DNA of 64,000 nucleotides from Pseudomonadota bacterium (GTDB lineage Bacteria > Desulfobacterota > Syntrophobacteria > Syntrophobacterales > Syntrophobacteraceae). Below the pieces are notes generated by a model. It made no database searches and was not told where the DNA came from. It saw only the letters and a program-made list of their open reading frames with translations. Each line of letters starts with the position of its first letter. Within the stretch, counting starts at the first letter, position 1. The stretch is from NCBI GenBank assembly GCA_023416335.1, contig JAEZHY010000077.1:3796-67795 (forward strand), written 5' to 3'. Shown piece by piece: positions 17,513-26,425 of this stretch. The translations under genes were made by a program, and so were the position numbers.

Positions 17513-18501
17513 AAAAGAGAAGTCTTAGCGAGTCGATTTGCCCTTATTAAAAGGTAAATATCGGGAACTGTCCGGCAATGGGTTTCGGGCCGAGACGGCA
17601 AACCGGCCTCCCGAAGCAATCCGATTCCGCCCGTAAACGGCACAGTCAACACAACTCCCGTTTCGGCTGATGAGGATCGGAGAACAAAAATACCCAATAC
17701 TCAGAATCCTTCAGCAATCGTTCTCGCTCGCAAAAGATATTCCGCATTGGCAAGCATAGTTGACTTTCGAGGAGCCGTGGTGGATTGCGATTTTGCGATT
17801 CATCACAGTGCCGGATGGACTTTTTGCGTCCTGTGAGCCTGGGGTCGCCACTGCTTCAGAGGCTGTTTGCTTACAGTGGCAGAAATAGAGTGAATCGTAG
17901 GCTTTGGTTTTGCCTTTTTGCCGACTCGCATGGCTCACCGCTGTGATCCGGCTCATCTCATGGTGGATCCGCCTTACGGCCCCGAACGATCCGCCTTCTT
18001 CCGCGACATAGCGATCCAGAAGTAATACGGAGTTGCGTTCAAGGGATCCAAATAGCGTGGGGACCTGCGGCCCCCACACCCCCTGCGCCGCTCTGCGGCT
18101 TACTTGGCGCTTGCTGTGGCGCCCCACAAAGGCACCGGGGGCAGACACAGCAAGCGCCGAGCGATCGGCCCAAGAGGGTCGAAATCTGGTACAAGTGCCC
18201 GGTCGGGGGTTAACCTCTTCCACCTCGGCAGGGAATTAAATATCAACTTGAAAGCATAGTATAAAATATCCAGGACTTGGAAATTCTGCTTGACAATAAA
18301 TAGCAACTGATATATCAGATGAAATCCTAAGCTTCGACCCTCCTTGAGTGTTCGAGCGATGCTTCTTACGAATTCATACTAAAGAATGGTTCTCTAAGAA
18401 GCAGAGTTGCCTTGTAAACACCTCTATGGATGCATCCTGGGGCTGGCGGTGGGCTTGTCCCTTGGTTTGGGAGAAATGTTTCTGGGTAGAGGAGACAGGT
18501 A
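17513..18501. other. Long intergenic region between divergent genes
   Basis: It lies between the minus-strand ligase and the plus-strand ABC binding protein. It holds direct-repeat copy A at 18024-18262, and AT-rich DNA 18262-18345 that is likely promoter region for the ABC genes. An open minus-strand frame (17711-18223) has odd Cys pairs (CHCK and ACQCG near its end) but its first third is repeat DNA and I recognise nothing in it. Confidence 0.6.
18024..18262 (+). repeat. ~240 bp direct repeat, copy A
   Basis: Nearly identical over its length to 21364-21605: both begin at AATACGGAGTTGCGTTCAAG (B: GATACGGAATTGCGTTCAAG), share a GC-rich core with GCCGCTCTGCGGCTTACTTG, and end at AATTAAATATCAACTTGAAA. 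Differences are a handful of single bases and short gaps. With copy B it brackets the three ABC transporter genes. It has no ORF and no known IS ends. Confidence 0.9.
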
Positions 18502-19572
18502 ATGAGGAACAAAATGTGGTCCATGAAGAACCTTGCTTCATCGTTTCTGGGATTGCTGTTACTGAGCATTCTTCTCTCGCCGGATGCTTCCGCCATGGAC
18601 AAACTGCGACTCAGTCTTCAGCCTACGCCCGATTGTTTCGTTGTATGGCGCATCATAAATGAAGGCCTCGACAAAAAAGCAGGCCTTGATCTCGAGATGA
18701 TATATGCTGATTCCGGGATGTCGCAGATCGAAGCCCTGCCTGCGAAGGTGTGGGATCTGGCCAATCTCGGAGGAGTCCCTATGCTCATGGGGGCGCTGCG
18801 CTATAAAGCCTACATGATCGCCCTGTCGGCAAACGACGGCTACAACAATATGGTAATGGTGCGGCCAAATAGTCCCATCCTCAAAACGAAAGGGGCCAAC
18901 TCCGAATTCCCGGATCTATATGGAAGCTCAGAGCTGGTGAAAGGCAAGACCGTCCTCGTGCCCACCGTTACTTCCGCGCATTATGCTCTCTCCGGCACTT
19001 TAAAGGCCCTGGGCTTGATGGACAAAGACGTGGTCTTGCAGAATATGGAGCCGGGCCAGGCTGTGGCTGCCTTCGATTCCGGGGTGGGGGATATGATTTC
19101 CGTATGGGTGCCATTCTCTTTAACCGGAGTCAAAAAGGGCTGGAAAATGGTTGCTGATGGTGCCATGACCCGTTCAAGTGTCCCTCTCGTTTGGACCACT
19201 CCGAGAGAATTTGGCGACAAGAACCCGGAACTCGTTAAAAAATTCATGCTCCTCTATTTTCAAGAGATCGAAAGATACCAAAATGAGCTAAGGAATGACA
19301 AGGCCGCCTTAGTACCGAAGGTTAGAAAGGTTTTCAAAGATTGGGGCGGTATGGACATGACTGAGGAGATGGTGAGCATGATGCTTGACACCTATAAGAT
19401 GTATGATCTTAAGCAAAATATTCAAATGCTTGACGACTCCAAGGGCAAGAGCGAAGCGTTCACGATGATGAAGAGCGTTGCGGATTTCTTTACGGAGAAT
19501 AAAAGATTTACACCTGAGCAGCGAGAGCAGGTCCTCAATACGGACTACATCACGGCAAAGTTCCTGAAGTAA
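18502..19572 (+). CDS. ABC transporter substrate-binding protein (NMT1/TauA-like)
   Basis: 356 residues with a signal peptide (MRNK start, hydrophobic core LASSFLGLLLLSILLS, cleavage after ASA near residue 31). The remainder has the NMT1/THI5-like fold of TauA/SsuA binding proteins, which catch small sulfonates, nitrate, pyrimidine precursors, guanidino or other small compounds in the periplasm. The ATG has GAGGAGACAGG just upstream. It is followed by two TauC-type permeases, but no ATPase gene. Neighbouring ureohydrolase suggests a guanidino or amidino compound as ligand; this is inference from context only. Confidence 0.88.
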   Translation: MRNKMWSMKNLASSFLGLLLLSILLSPDASAMDKLRLSLQPTPDCFVVWRIINEGLDKKAGLDLEMIYADSGMSQIEALPAKVWDLANLGGVPMLMGALRYKAYMIALSANDGYNNMVMVRPNSPILKTKGANSEFPDLYGSSELVKGKTVLVPTVTSAHYALSGTLKALGLMDKDVVLQNMEPGQAVAAFDSGVGDMISVWVPFSLTGVKKGWKMVADGAMTRSSVPLVWTTPREFGDKNPELVKKFMLLYFQEIERYQNELRNDKAALVPKVRKVFKDWGGMDMTEEMVSMMLDTYKMYDLKQNIQMLDDSKGKSEAFTMMKSVADFFTENKRFTPEQREQVLNTDYITAKFLK

Positions 19573-19764
19573 GCGCAAAGCCTGACAAGAATGCTTTCGT
19601 GTGAGCAACGCTGAAGTCATATGAAGTTTAGTACCGGAGGCTAACTTGGTTTTGGGAATGGTTCGGACGGGAGCATTCCCAAAAACCGGGCTCCAATCAT
19701 TTGCCGGCTGTGATGTGAGACTTACCGAAAGAAGATGCGCCATCAACTTTCCGGGTGGTGAATA
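19573..19764 (+). other. Intergenic stem-loop after the binding-protein gene
   Basis: TTTTGGGAATG (19650-19660) pairs perfectly with CATTCCCAAAA (19674-19684), an 11 bp stem with a 13 nt loop and no U-tract after it. In ABC operons such hairpins often protect the binding-protein mRNA and cut read-through into the permeases; here that role is inferred. Confidence 0.6.
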
Positions 19765-20562
19765 ATGACAGCTCAGACTGTTAATACAGGTTATCGCGGT
19801 TTAATCTTGAAAATCCTTCCCTATCTGAGCTTGGCATCCTTTTTTGTAGGGTGGCAACTCGCGGTGGACTATGGATTCATTCCACGGGAACTTCTGGCCA
19901 GTCCCACGCAGGTGATCAAACTGCTCATCATCAAGCTTACCGATCCCAACCCCGACGGGTCCATTCTCCTTGCCCATACCTGGGTCAGTCTTCAGGAAGC
20001 CCTTCTGGGTTATGTCCTGGCTCTTGTCATCGGCCTGCCCTTGGGACTTGGGATGGCCTGGTTTCGCCCGGCCGAGTGCCTTGCAAGGCCTATATTTGAA
20101 ATGATACGTCCGATTCCCCCTGTCGCCTTGATTCCCATTGCGATCTTCTGGTTTGGCATAGGTTTGCCGAGTAAGGTCTTCATTATCTGGGTGTCTGGAG
20201 TCGTCCCCTGCGTTATTAATGCGTATGTCGGGGTCAAAATGACAAATCCTACATTAATAGCAATGGCGAGAACTTACGGGGCTACTGATTGGGGTATCTT
20301 CACCAAGATCTGCATCCCTTCTGCTTTGCCTATGGTTTTTGGCGCACTCCAAATTGGACTGGTATACTCGTGGATAACCCTGGTTGCCGCCGAACTGGTC
20401 GCTGCGAATGCAGGGTTGGGATTCTTGATCACTATGGGGCGACGTTTGGTAATGCCGGAGATGGTCCTTGTCGGGATGTTTATGGTTGCGATTACCGGAG
20501 CAATTCTCGGAGTAGTCATTAAAAAAATCGAGAATCGCCTTCTCGCTGGTATCAGGAGGTAG
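19765..20562 (+). CDS. ABC transporter permease (TauC/SsuC type), first
   Basis: 265 residues with six predicted membrane spans. The EAA-type cytoplasmic loop that docks the ATPase is visible in the middle of the second half (MARTYGATDWGIFTKICIPSALP). The ATG at 19765 follows GGTGGTGA. It lies six bases before the second permease, with which it shares organisation; the pair may form a heterodimeric channel. No ATP-binding subunit is encoded nearby. Confidence 0.9.
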   Translation: MTAQTVNTGYRGLILKILPYLSLASFFVGWQLAVDYGFIPRELLASPTQVIKLLIIKLTDPNPDGSILLAHTWVSLQEALLGYVLALVIGLPLGLGMAWFRPAECLARPIFEMIRPIPPVALIPIAIFWFGIGLPSKVFIIWVSGVVPCVINAYVGVKMTNPTLIAMARTYGATDWGIFTKICIPSALPMVFGALQIGLVYSWITLVAAELVAANAGLGFLITMGRRLVMPEMVLVGMFMVAITGAILGVVIKKIENRLLAGIRR

Positions 20563-20567
20563 TTCCA

Positions 20568-21365
20568 ATGGGTACGGCTGGTTCCAGAACTACCACCTTA
20601 CGAGCTATAATCAATAATAATACACCCTTTTATATTGTAACAACGGTCCTTTTTTTCATAATCTGGGATATGTTGGCATCTGCCGGACTACTCGGGTTGC
20701 CGCGCGTTTTAGGGGTGCTCAAATACCTGTGGGCATTGACGCTTGACCCACTTGCCGGACTTGGTCTTTTCGGCCATATTTGGGCCAGCCTGCATCGAGT
20801 GCTTTTAGGCTTTTTCCTCGCGGTGGGGATTGGCGTACCATTGGGTTTCTTTATGGCCACGAATCCTTTCATAAACGCCATTGTTGGGCCGGTATTCGCC
20901 CTCCTCAAACCGATGCCCCCTATTGCATGGATATCTTTGGCTATTTTATGGTTTGGCATTGGCGAACAGTCAAAAGTGTTTCTCATTCTTGTCGGAACAG
21001 TGATCCCTTGCATTATCAACTCATATAATGGAATTCGACTTGTAGAGCCTGGACTCTACGATGTAATTCGTATGCTTGGAGGCAACAAACGAGATGAGGC
21101 ATTTCAGGTTATGCTCCCCGCCTCCTTCCCTTCCATCTTTGCCGGCATTCAGCTCGCCCTCAGCATGGCTTGGACTTGTGTCGTAGCAGCGGAATTGATT
21201 GCATCGCGGAGCGGAATGGGCTTTATCATCATCATGGGTATGAACATCTCGAGCTCCGAGCAGATTTTTGGGGGAATCATTGTTATCGGGATTGTAGGTT
21301 GGTTCCTCTCTATACTTTTGGCGCAACTAGAAAGATGGTTGTGCCCCTGGAAAAGAGAAATCTGA
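20568..21365 (+). CDS. ABC transporter permease (TauC/SsuC type), second
   Basis: 265 residues, six predicted spans, paralogous to the first permease. EAA loop: IRMLGGNKRDEAFQVMLPASFPS. The ATG follows an AGGAGG five to six bases upstream, overlapping the end of the previous gene. Its stop codon at 21363-21365 lies at the very edge of direct-repeat copy B (21364 on), so the repeat boundary almost coincides with the gene's end. Confidence 0.9.
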   Translation: MGTAGSRTTTLRAIINNNTPFYIVTTVLFFIIWDMLASAGLLGLPRVLGVLKYLWALTLDPLAGLGLFGHIWASLHRVLLGFFLAVGIGVPLGFFMATNPFINAIVGPVFALLKPMPPIAWISLAILWFGIGEQSKVFLILVGTVIPCIINSYNGIRLVEPGLYDVIRMLGGNKRDEAFQVMLPASFPSIFAGIQLALSMAWTCVVAAELIASRSGMGFIIIMGMNISSSEQIFGGIIVIGIVGWFLSILLAQLERWLCPWKREI

Positions 21366-21605
21366 TACGGAATTGCGTTCAAGAAGGATCAATAGCGTGG
21401 GGACTGGCGCCCCCCACACCCCCTGCGCCGCTCTGCGGCTTACTTGGCGCTTGCTGTGGCGCCCCGCAAAGGCACCGGGGCAGACACACCAAGCGCCGAG
21501 CGATCGGCCCAAGAGGGCCGAAATCTGGCGCAAGTGCCCGGTCGGGGGGTAACCTCTTCCACCTCGGCAGGGAATTAAATATCAACTTGAAAGCAACTTA
21601 GTATG
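21364..21605 (+). repeat. ~240 bp direct repeat, copy B
   Basis: Second copy of 18024-18262, same orientation, 3.34 kb apart. It fills most of the ~300 bp gap between the second permease and the GntR regulator, leaving only AT-rich DNA at 21605-21662 for a promoter of the regulator. Confidence 0.9.
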
Positions 21606-21662
21606 AATTATTCATCATCAGGAATGCTATGGAAAGAATCGGATACGTAAGGAATAATACTT

Positions 21663-22322
21663 ATGGCAAATAACACTGAAACACTTCGCAATCAGGTCTA
21701 TGACTACCTCCGGGGCGAAATGGATAAGGGAAGCCTCCTTCCAGGCGCTTTGATAAATCTTAATGAGATGAGCGAGAGATTGCAGGTGAGCAAAACGCCC
21801 TTGCGGGAAGCGTTACTGCGTCTGGAGGCGGAAGGTTTTGTGAGTATACGGCCACGAAGCGGCGTCATTATTAATAAGCTCGAACTGGAAGATATCAGGT
21901 ACTTATACGAGGTGGTTGCTGCCATCGAAGCGGCTCTGATAGATTCGATTTTCGACAAGTTCGATAATTCCAGCCTTTCCTTGATGGAAAGGCTCAACAT
22001 TGAGATGCGGGCATACATCAAGAGCGGCGATTACGTAGCATACGATAAACCACATTGGAAATTTCACAACCTTTTCACTGAACTTTCGGGTAACGTATTC
22101 GCAAAGAGGATTATTATTCCCATTAGGCAGCGGCTGTGGGATTTTCCCAGACGTCGCCATCATCAGGAGTGGGAGCTTATGGCATGTGACGAGCATCAAC
22201 AGATTACGGAAGCAATCAAAGAAGGCAACCGCAGTGAAGCGTTGCGCGTCGTAAGGGATGTTCACTGGAATTTCGCCTACAATGAAGAATTCATTCGTTG
22301 GGTGTACTTTGCATCTGCTTGA
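21663..22322 (+). CDS. GntR-family regulator, FCD (FadR C-terminal) type
   Basis: 219 residues. An N-terminal winged helix (about 5-72) contains the GntR signature LQVSKTPLREALLRLEAEGFV, and the helical FCD ligand domain (about 80-205) binds a small carboxylate, often through a metal site. No strong RBS precedes the ATG. Its gene lies between the ABC importer and the ureohydrolase and probably controls one or both. Confidence 0.9.
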   Translation: MANNTETLRNQVYDYLRGEMDKGSLLPGALINLNEMSERLQVSKTPLREALLRLEAEGFVSIRPRSGVIINKLELEDIRYLYEVVAAIEAALIDSIFDKFDNSSLSLMERLNIEMRAYIKSGDYVAYDKPHWKFHNLFTELSGNVFAKRIIIPIRQRLWDFPRRRHHQEWELMACDEHQQITEAIKEGNRSEALRVVRDVHWNFAYNEEFIRWVYFASA

Positions 22323-22424
22323 GAATGCCCACAATGTTGGTATTACTTCGAACATCTGACCCCATCAAGATAAGCTGCATTATCTATTTATTGGTGATTG
22401 AAACAGCTATAACGAGGTGAGTTG

Positions 22425-23387
22425 ATGACATTGGTATCCAGCGTTGATTCCTTGCAGTCGCCACGCTTTTCCGGAATCAAGACGTTTATGCGTCTGCAAT
22501 ATTCTTCAGTCACGCAAGGGTTCGACTTTGCCGTCATCGGTGTTCCTTTCGATACAGGATCCACTTACAGAGTCGGAGCTAGATTTGGACCTCAAGCGAT
22601 CCGTGCTTTGTCCTCGATTCTCAGACCACACAATATTGGACATGATGTCAGTATCTTCGACCATTGCTCCGGAGTTGATTGCGGAGACCTGCCGGTAAAT
22701 CCCGGATACATTGAGGACTCCTACCAAAGGATAGAGCAAGCTCTTAGCCCGTTGCTGTGTGATGGAGTTATACCGATTCTCATGGGTGGCGACCACTCTA
22801 TCACTTTGCCGGAGTTGCGGGCCATAACAAAAAAAACCGGACCGGTTGCCCTCGTGCAGTTCGATTCGCATCTCGATACCGGGGATGAATATTTCGGCCA
22901 TCGCTATAATCACGGGACGGTTTTCAGAAGGGCTGTAGAAGAAGGACTGATTCTCGTTGACCGTTCTGTTCAAGTAGGAATACGTGGTTCAGTCTATTCA
23001 AAAGATGATATCAAAGCTTCGAGGATGCTTGGTCTGGAGGTGTTGACTGCGATCGAGTGCCGTGAAATGGGGCTGAATAATGTTACCCGTCGGATTAATG
23101 AGAGAGTGGGCGATGCGAAAGTCTTTGTTACTTTCGATATAGATTTTGTCGATCCAGCATACGCTCCCGGTACCGGCACTATTGAAGCGGGTGGTTTTAC
23201 CAGCTGGGAAACTCTCCAATTAGTTCGCGGCTTAGACGGAATGAATTTTGTCGGATTTGACCTGGTAGAGGTTTTACCCGCCTATGACCCCACCGAAATT
23301 ACAGCGCTGCTGGGGGCAACCGTTATGTTCGAGTTCATATCGTTGTTGGCCCTGAAGAAAAAACGAGAGGATGTCGCATCCCTCTGA
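22425..23387 (+). CDS. Ureohydrolase family (agmatinase/guanidino-acid hydrolase) enzyme
   Basis: 320 residues from ATG 22425 (GAGG seven bases before). It binds a dinuclear metal centre, normally Mn, with GGDHS (His124), DSHLD (Asp147, His149, Asp151) and DID (Asp238, Asp240), all present. Most relatives have DAHxD; here it is DSHLD. The loop after APGTGT reads IEAGG, unlike the PVPGG of agmatinases, so the substrate may be another guanidino compound (guanidinobutyrate, guanidinopropionate or guanidine). With the ABC importer and FCD regulator upstream it looks like an uptake-and-hydrolysis module; that link is inferred. Confidence 0.88.
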   Translation: MTLVSSVDSLQSPRFSGIKTFMRLQYSSVTQGFDFAVIGVPFDTGSTYRVGARFGPQAIRALSSILRPHNIGHDVSIFDHCSGVDCGDLPVNPGYIEDSYQRIEQALSPLLCDGVIPILMGGDHSITLPELRAITKKTGPVALVQFDSHLDTGDEYFGHRYNHGTVFRRAVEEGLILVDRSVQVGIRGSVYSKDDIKASRMLGLEVLTAIECREMGLNNVTRRINERVGDAKVFVTFDIDFVDPAYAPGTGTIEAGGFTSWETLQLVRGLDGMNFVGFDLVEVLPAYDPTEITALLGATVMFEFISLLALKKKREDVASL

Positions 23388-24111
23388 GAAGGGGTCAGGC
23401 TTGCAATATGGGAATAGCTTGCCACGATGCCGGCCCTTGGCACGAGGACCTTCCATCCACTATTGTGCGACATTTTATTTGCCATCATCTTGCGCCATGC
23501 GTGCCTGGACAATCTTCTGGCTGATGATTCAAAGATCGCCTTCGAAAAGGATCGTCTATTGCTTTCCATTTTATGAATTGCAATTTTGCAGGCCTGCTTC
23601 CTTTTCCCCCAGCCGAAGCTTTGAAGAGCTTCGGTTTCAGATGGGTCGGTCACGACACAGTCTCTCCGCTTCACTCATCCTTATCTCATTGTTTTATTTC
23701 GTGATTTTCGTGAATTTGGTGGTTGGGAAGGTCTTTGCCTTTGTACTTTGGTTGCGGCGGGTGGCCCAGGCAACAGGCTTTAACGTTACCTGGGTCCGGA
23801 GGACAAGAGGCTTCGCGTAGAATTACCAGTCCCTCTTGCCTGCGGCACGGGCAACCAAAACCACGTTGCCCGTGTCACCCATGGTTTGGTTCCGAGCGCG
23901 AGACGGTGGGCTGTGCCCATCCTACGACCTTATCATATTGTTTTCTTTCGTGATTTTCGTGTATTTCGTGGTTATGGGCTTTTGTCTTTTGTTTTGGTTG
24001 CGGCTCTACTGCCCCAAGAATTTCGTGGTTAAGGGTTTTGTTTTTGCATTTTGGTTACGGCTCTGCTCCAGGAATATAGCGGACCAACTGCAGCAGCCCG
24101 GTCTCCAGGGC
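23388..24111. other. Intergenic region with repeats
   Basis: No gene that I can support. It contains the double-hairpin repeat copy 2 (23761-23898), and a degenerate unit with the pattern TTCGTGGTTANGGGNTTTTG, then a T-rich run and TTTTGGTTGCGGCTCT, seen about three times (23700-23760, 23941-24010, 24022-24070). Confidence 0.55.
23761..23898 (+). repeat. Double-hairpin repeat, copy 2
   Basis: Close copy of 15853-15990: the CCCAGGCAAC stem (right arm GTTACCTGGG, one mismatch), the internal GGACAAGAGGCTTCGCGTAG spacer and the CACGGGCAAC/GTTGCCCGTG stem are all present, in the same orientation. Confidence 0.8.
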
Positions 24112-24492
24112 CTACCACTGCCTCAGCTCGATCCTCAATCCGTTCGGATCTTTTATTTCGGCCCTCTTCGATTTTCCGAAGCTGACAGGCCCCCAACTGG
24201 TTTCAATTCCCTTGCTCTTCAGATACTCGAGCGCCCTGTCCATGTCCTCCACTTCGAGAGCCATCATCCGCAAGCCAATCTGCCACCCGCCGGCGGATGC
24301 AGGAACCACTCCTTCGACGAGCATGAACTCGACGACCGTGTCGTTGAGTTCGAGATAGGCGATTTCCTGCAGAGGATGGGCATTCATCTTTGTCCTCTCT
24401 TTGACCCTGAACCCCAGAACATTCGTATAGAAATCGATCGATTCATCCAGATCGCGCACGATGATTTCTACGTGGTCTATCCTTTTGAACAT
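24112..24492 (-). CDS. VOC-family (glyoxalase/dioxygenase fold) protein
   Basis: 126 residues from ATG 24492, which has AGGAG about eight bases upstream; longer open frame beyond it is unlikely to be used. The vicinal oxygen chelate fold shows in IDHVEIIVRDLDESIDFYTNVLGF (first beta-alpha-beta unit, split metal ligand His) and the closing RAEIKDPNGLRIEL (Glu ligand). Relatives include glyoxalase I, methylmalonyl-CoA epimerase and resistance proteins. The exact reaction cannot be told. It is a lone minus-strand gene. Confidence 0.85.
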   Translation of the reverse strand: MFKRIDHVEIIVRDLDESIDFYTNVLGFRVKERTKMNAHPLQEIAYLELNDTVVEFMLVEGVVPASAGGWQIGLRMMALEVEDMDRALEYLKSKGIETSWGPVSFGKSKRAEIKDPNGLRIELRQW

Positions 24493-24668
24493 ATCAACTC
24501 TCCTGAAATCATCTCCCGGATTCCTCACAGCCCGCCCGGGATTGCACACCCGCTCGTTCCGGCTTCAATCTGCAAACCTTATCTTGAATGAGGGACCCGC
24601 TTTCCTGCGCGCCCCCTCGCCGCTGCCGGCGGCGAATTCCAGCAGGTAACGCCGGAAGGAGTGACGGG

Positions 24669-24788
24669 ATGTCAAAGAGGCTCATCACGGTCCTCTGTTT
24701 AATGTTAACGGCTTCCTCCTGTACTTGCACAGAACGGGGGAAAACCGTGGAACTTCGATTCCGAAAGACAGGGAGGATTATCAGATGA
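24669..24788 (+). CDS. Small putative lipoprotein coupled to the DUF1259 gene
   Basis: 39 codons from ATG 24669, with GGAAGGAG eight bases upstream. It has a short N-terminal positive patch and a hydrophobic core, then a lipobox-like LTASSC with Cys near residue 18, and a second CTC soon after. Its TGA overlaps the ATG of the DUF1259 gene (ATGA at 24785-24788), so it can couple translation. It could also be merely a leader peptide. No named family recognised. Confidence 0.5.
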   Translation: MSKRLITVLCLMLTASSCTCTERGKTVELRFRKTGRIIR

Positions 24789-25687
24789 AATATCCAAAAT
24801 TGATTTTGCTCACGACGCTTATTGCAGGCCTGCTGCTGCCTGCAATACCTGTCGGGGCATCCCGGGGACTCGATACGGGTAAGATCGAGCAAATATTGGG
24901 AATGAAAGGAACCGGCAAGGACGGAGAATACAAAATTACCGTGCCTCAAAACGATCTTTCCGTAAGCCTCGACGGGTTCAGGATCACTCCTCCAATGGGG
25001 CTCACGACCTGGGTGGGATTTAGCCCCATGCAGGAAGGGGCGATGATGATGGGTGATATCGTCCTGCGGGAGGAGGAAATTGGGCCGGTTGAAAAAGAGG
25101 CCGTCGATCAGGGGCTTACGGTTACGGGACTTCACAACCACTTTGTGCGGGAACAGCAAAAGGTGATGTACATGCACATCGCGGGCATGGGACCTACGGA
25201 CCGCATGGCTCGAAGCGTGCGGGCAGTCCTCGACAGGATAGATGCGCTTCGGCATGAGAATCCGGCAGCGTCCAAAACCGAGTCAGTCCCGAATACCATC
25301 GATACGGCCCGGATCGAATCGATCCTTGGCACTAAAGGAGAAATGAGCCAGGGGATATTTAAGGTCACAATCGGGCGTCCCGATGTGAAGCTGACCGACG
25401 AGGGCATGCCGGTGAGCGCCTTCATGGGATTCAACACCTGGGCAGCTTTCCAGGGAACGGATGCGAAGGCAGCCGTCGCCGGAGACTTCGCCATGCTGGA
25501 CCGGGAGGTTGAGCCGGTTATTAATGCTCTCGTCAAGCATGGAATCGAGGTCGTGGCCGTACACAACCACATGGTGACCGAGAGTCCGAGGATTTTCTTC
25601 CTGCACTACTGGGGAGAAGGGACGGCCGACAAACTGGCTGAAGGACTCAAGGCTGCCCTCGCCCGAACAGGGACTGCGATCGGTTGA
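24785..25687 (+). CDS. Secreted protein with two tandem DUF1259 domains (LppY/LpqO-like)
   Basis: 300 residues with a signal peptide (cleavage near GASRG, residue ~24). Two homologous DUF1259 units follow: about 28-160 (starts LDTGKIEQILG; contains GLHNHF) and 175-298 (starts IDTARIESILG; contains AVHNHM). The HNH pair in each unit is the conserved feature. The family is known mainly as mycobacterial and bacterial lipoproteins (LppY/LpqO) without a proven function. ATG 24785 has a GGGAGG site and overlaps the stop of the mini-lipoprotein. The last ~50 codons are present again as a fragment at 33580-33780. Confidence 0.85.
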   Translation: MKYPKLILLTTLIAGLLLPAIPVGASRGLDTGKIEQILGMKGTGKDGEYKITVPQNDLSVSLDGFRITPPMGLTTWVGFSPMQEGAMMMGDIVLREEEIGPVEKEAVDQGLTVTGLHNHFVREQQKVMYMHIAGMGPTDRMARSVRAVLDRIDALRHENPAASKTESVPNTIDTARIESILGTKGEMSQGIFKVTIGRPDVKLTDEGMPVSAFMGFNTWAAFQGTDAKAAVAGDFAMLDREVEPVINALVKHGIEVVAVHNHMVTESPRIFFLHYWGEGTADKLAEGLKAALARTGTAIG

Positions 25688-25802
25688 TGCCAGCCGCTCT
25701 TCTGATACGGTAGAGGGTGAGATCCCAAAGAGCGCCGCAGTTTGCCGAAAACCGGACCAGTTTGGAGTCACCCGCAGTTCCAGGTATCCTTGACCGATTC
25801 TT

Positions 25803-26130
25803 TCAAATGAGCTTCTTGTACCTCGGCTTGTATACGTAACTGCGAATGAGTGCCTCCACGTCCGACGGACGACCGACTCGCGCCGGCCCGCTGTCGAATA
25901 CAAGCTTGGCCACTCGCGCCGCCGTTTTGATCTCGGTTTCCAGAATATTCGACTGCAAGGGGTATATGGGCCCTGCTCAAGCAGGTCATCCGGCACCTGA
26001 TCTGCAACTGCCGTTGCAGCGTCGATGAACATCTCGTCGGTCACACGCTGGCCTGCGCAGCATAAATTGCCATGCCGACCGCCGGAAAAATGCAAAAGTT
26101 GCTCGCGTGCTCCGATAGTCGCCTTTCTGA
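25803..26130 (-). pseudogene. 3' remnant of a malic enzyme gene
   Basis: Read from the minus strand in three frames this gives a NAD-dependent malic enzyme C-terminus: NFCIFPAVGMAIYAAQA, then (frame shift) RVTDEMFIDAATAVADQV, then (frame shift) ETEIKTAARVAKLVFDSG, GRPSDVEALIRSYVY and KPRYKKLI with a TGA. No upstream part of the gene can be found, so it is a decayed 3' piece, not a recent break. The rest of 25688-26425 contains no gene that I can support. Confidence 0.8.
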
Positions 26131-26425
26131 AGACCTTGAATGACGGTTTTACGAGACCTTACACGGACTTTGATGCCTACAGCGGGAACTACGAGAAATA
26201 AATTGCCCGCCAACGGTCTGGAATTCCAGTCGTTTCAGTTCCAGTCAGGATCTCTTTAACGCCTTTCACAGCCGGGATGGTCCTGACTGGCTCCATCAGA
26301 AACAATGACTTGTGTTGCTGTGGGACTGTAATTATTCTTGTCAAAGGCATGCCGACCCCTGGAAACCTGGATCTGCCCCAAATCTTCTCGATTGTCCATG
26401 CCTGTAAATTGGGGATTCCGACTGT

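Noticed and set aside
17711..18223. 170-codon minus-strand open frame with CHCK and CQCG pairs
   Set aside because: Its first third is direct-repeat DNA and there is no RBS or family match; I could not support a gene, though the Cys pairs kept me from dismissing it at once.
18024..21605. Composite transposon around the ABC genes
   Set aside because: The flanking repeats contain no transposase, no terminal inverted repeats and no target duplication that I could see, so only 'direct repeats' is supported.
24112..24492. Methylmalonyl-CoA epimerase
   Set aside because: The VOC fold fits, but the sequence is equally close to other VOC proteins and there is no mutase gene next to it.
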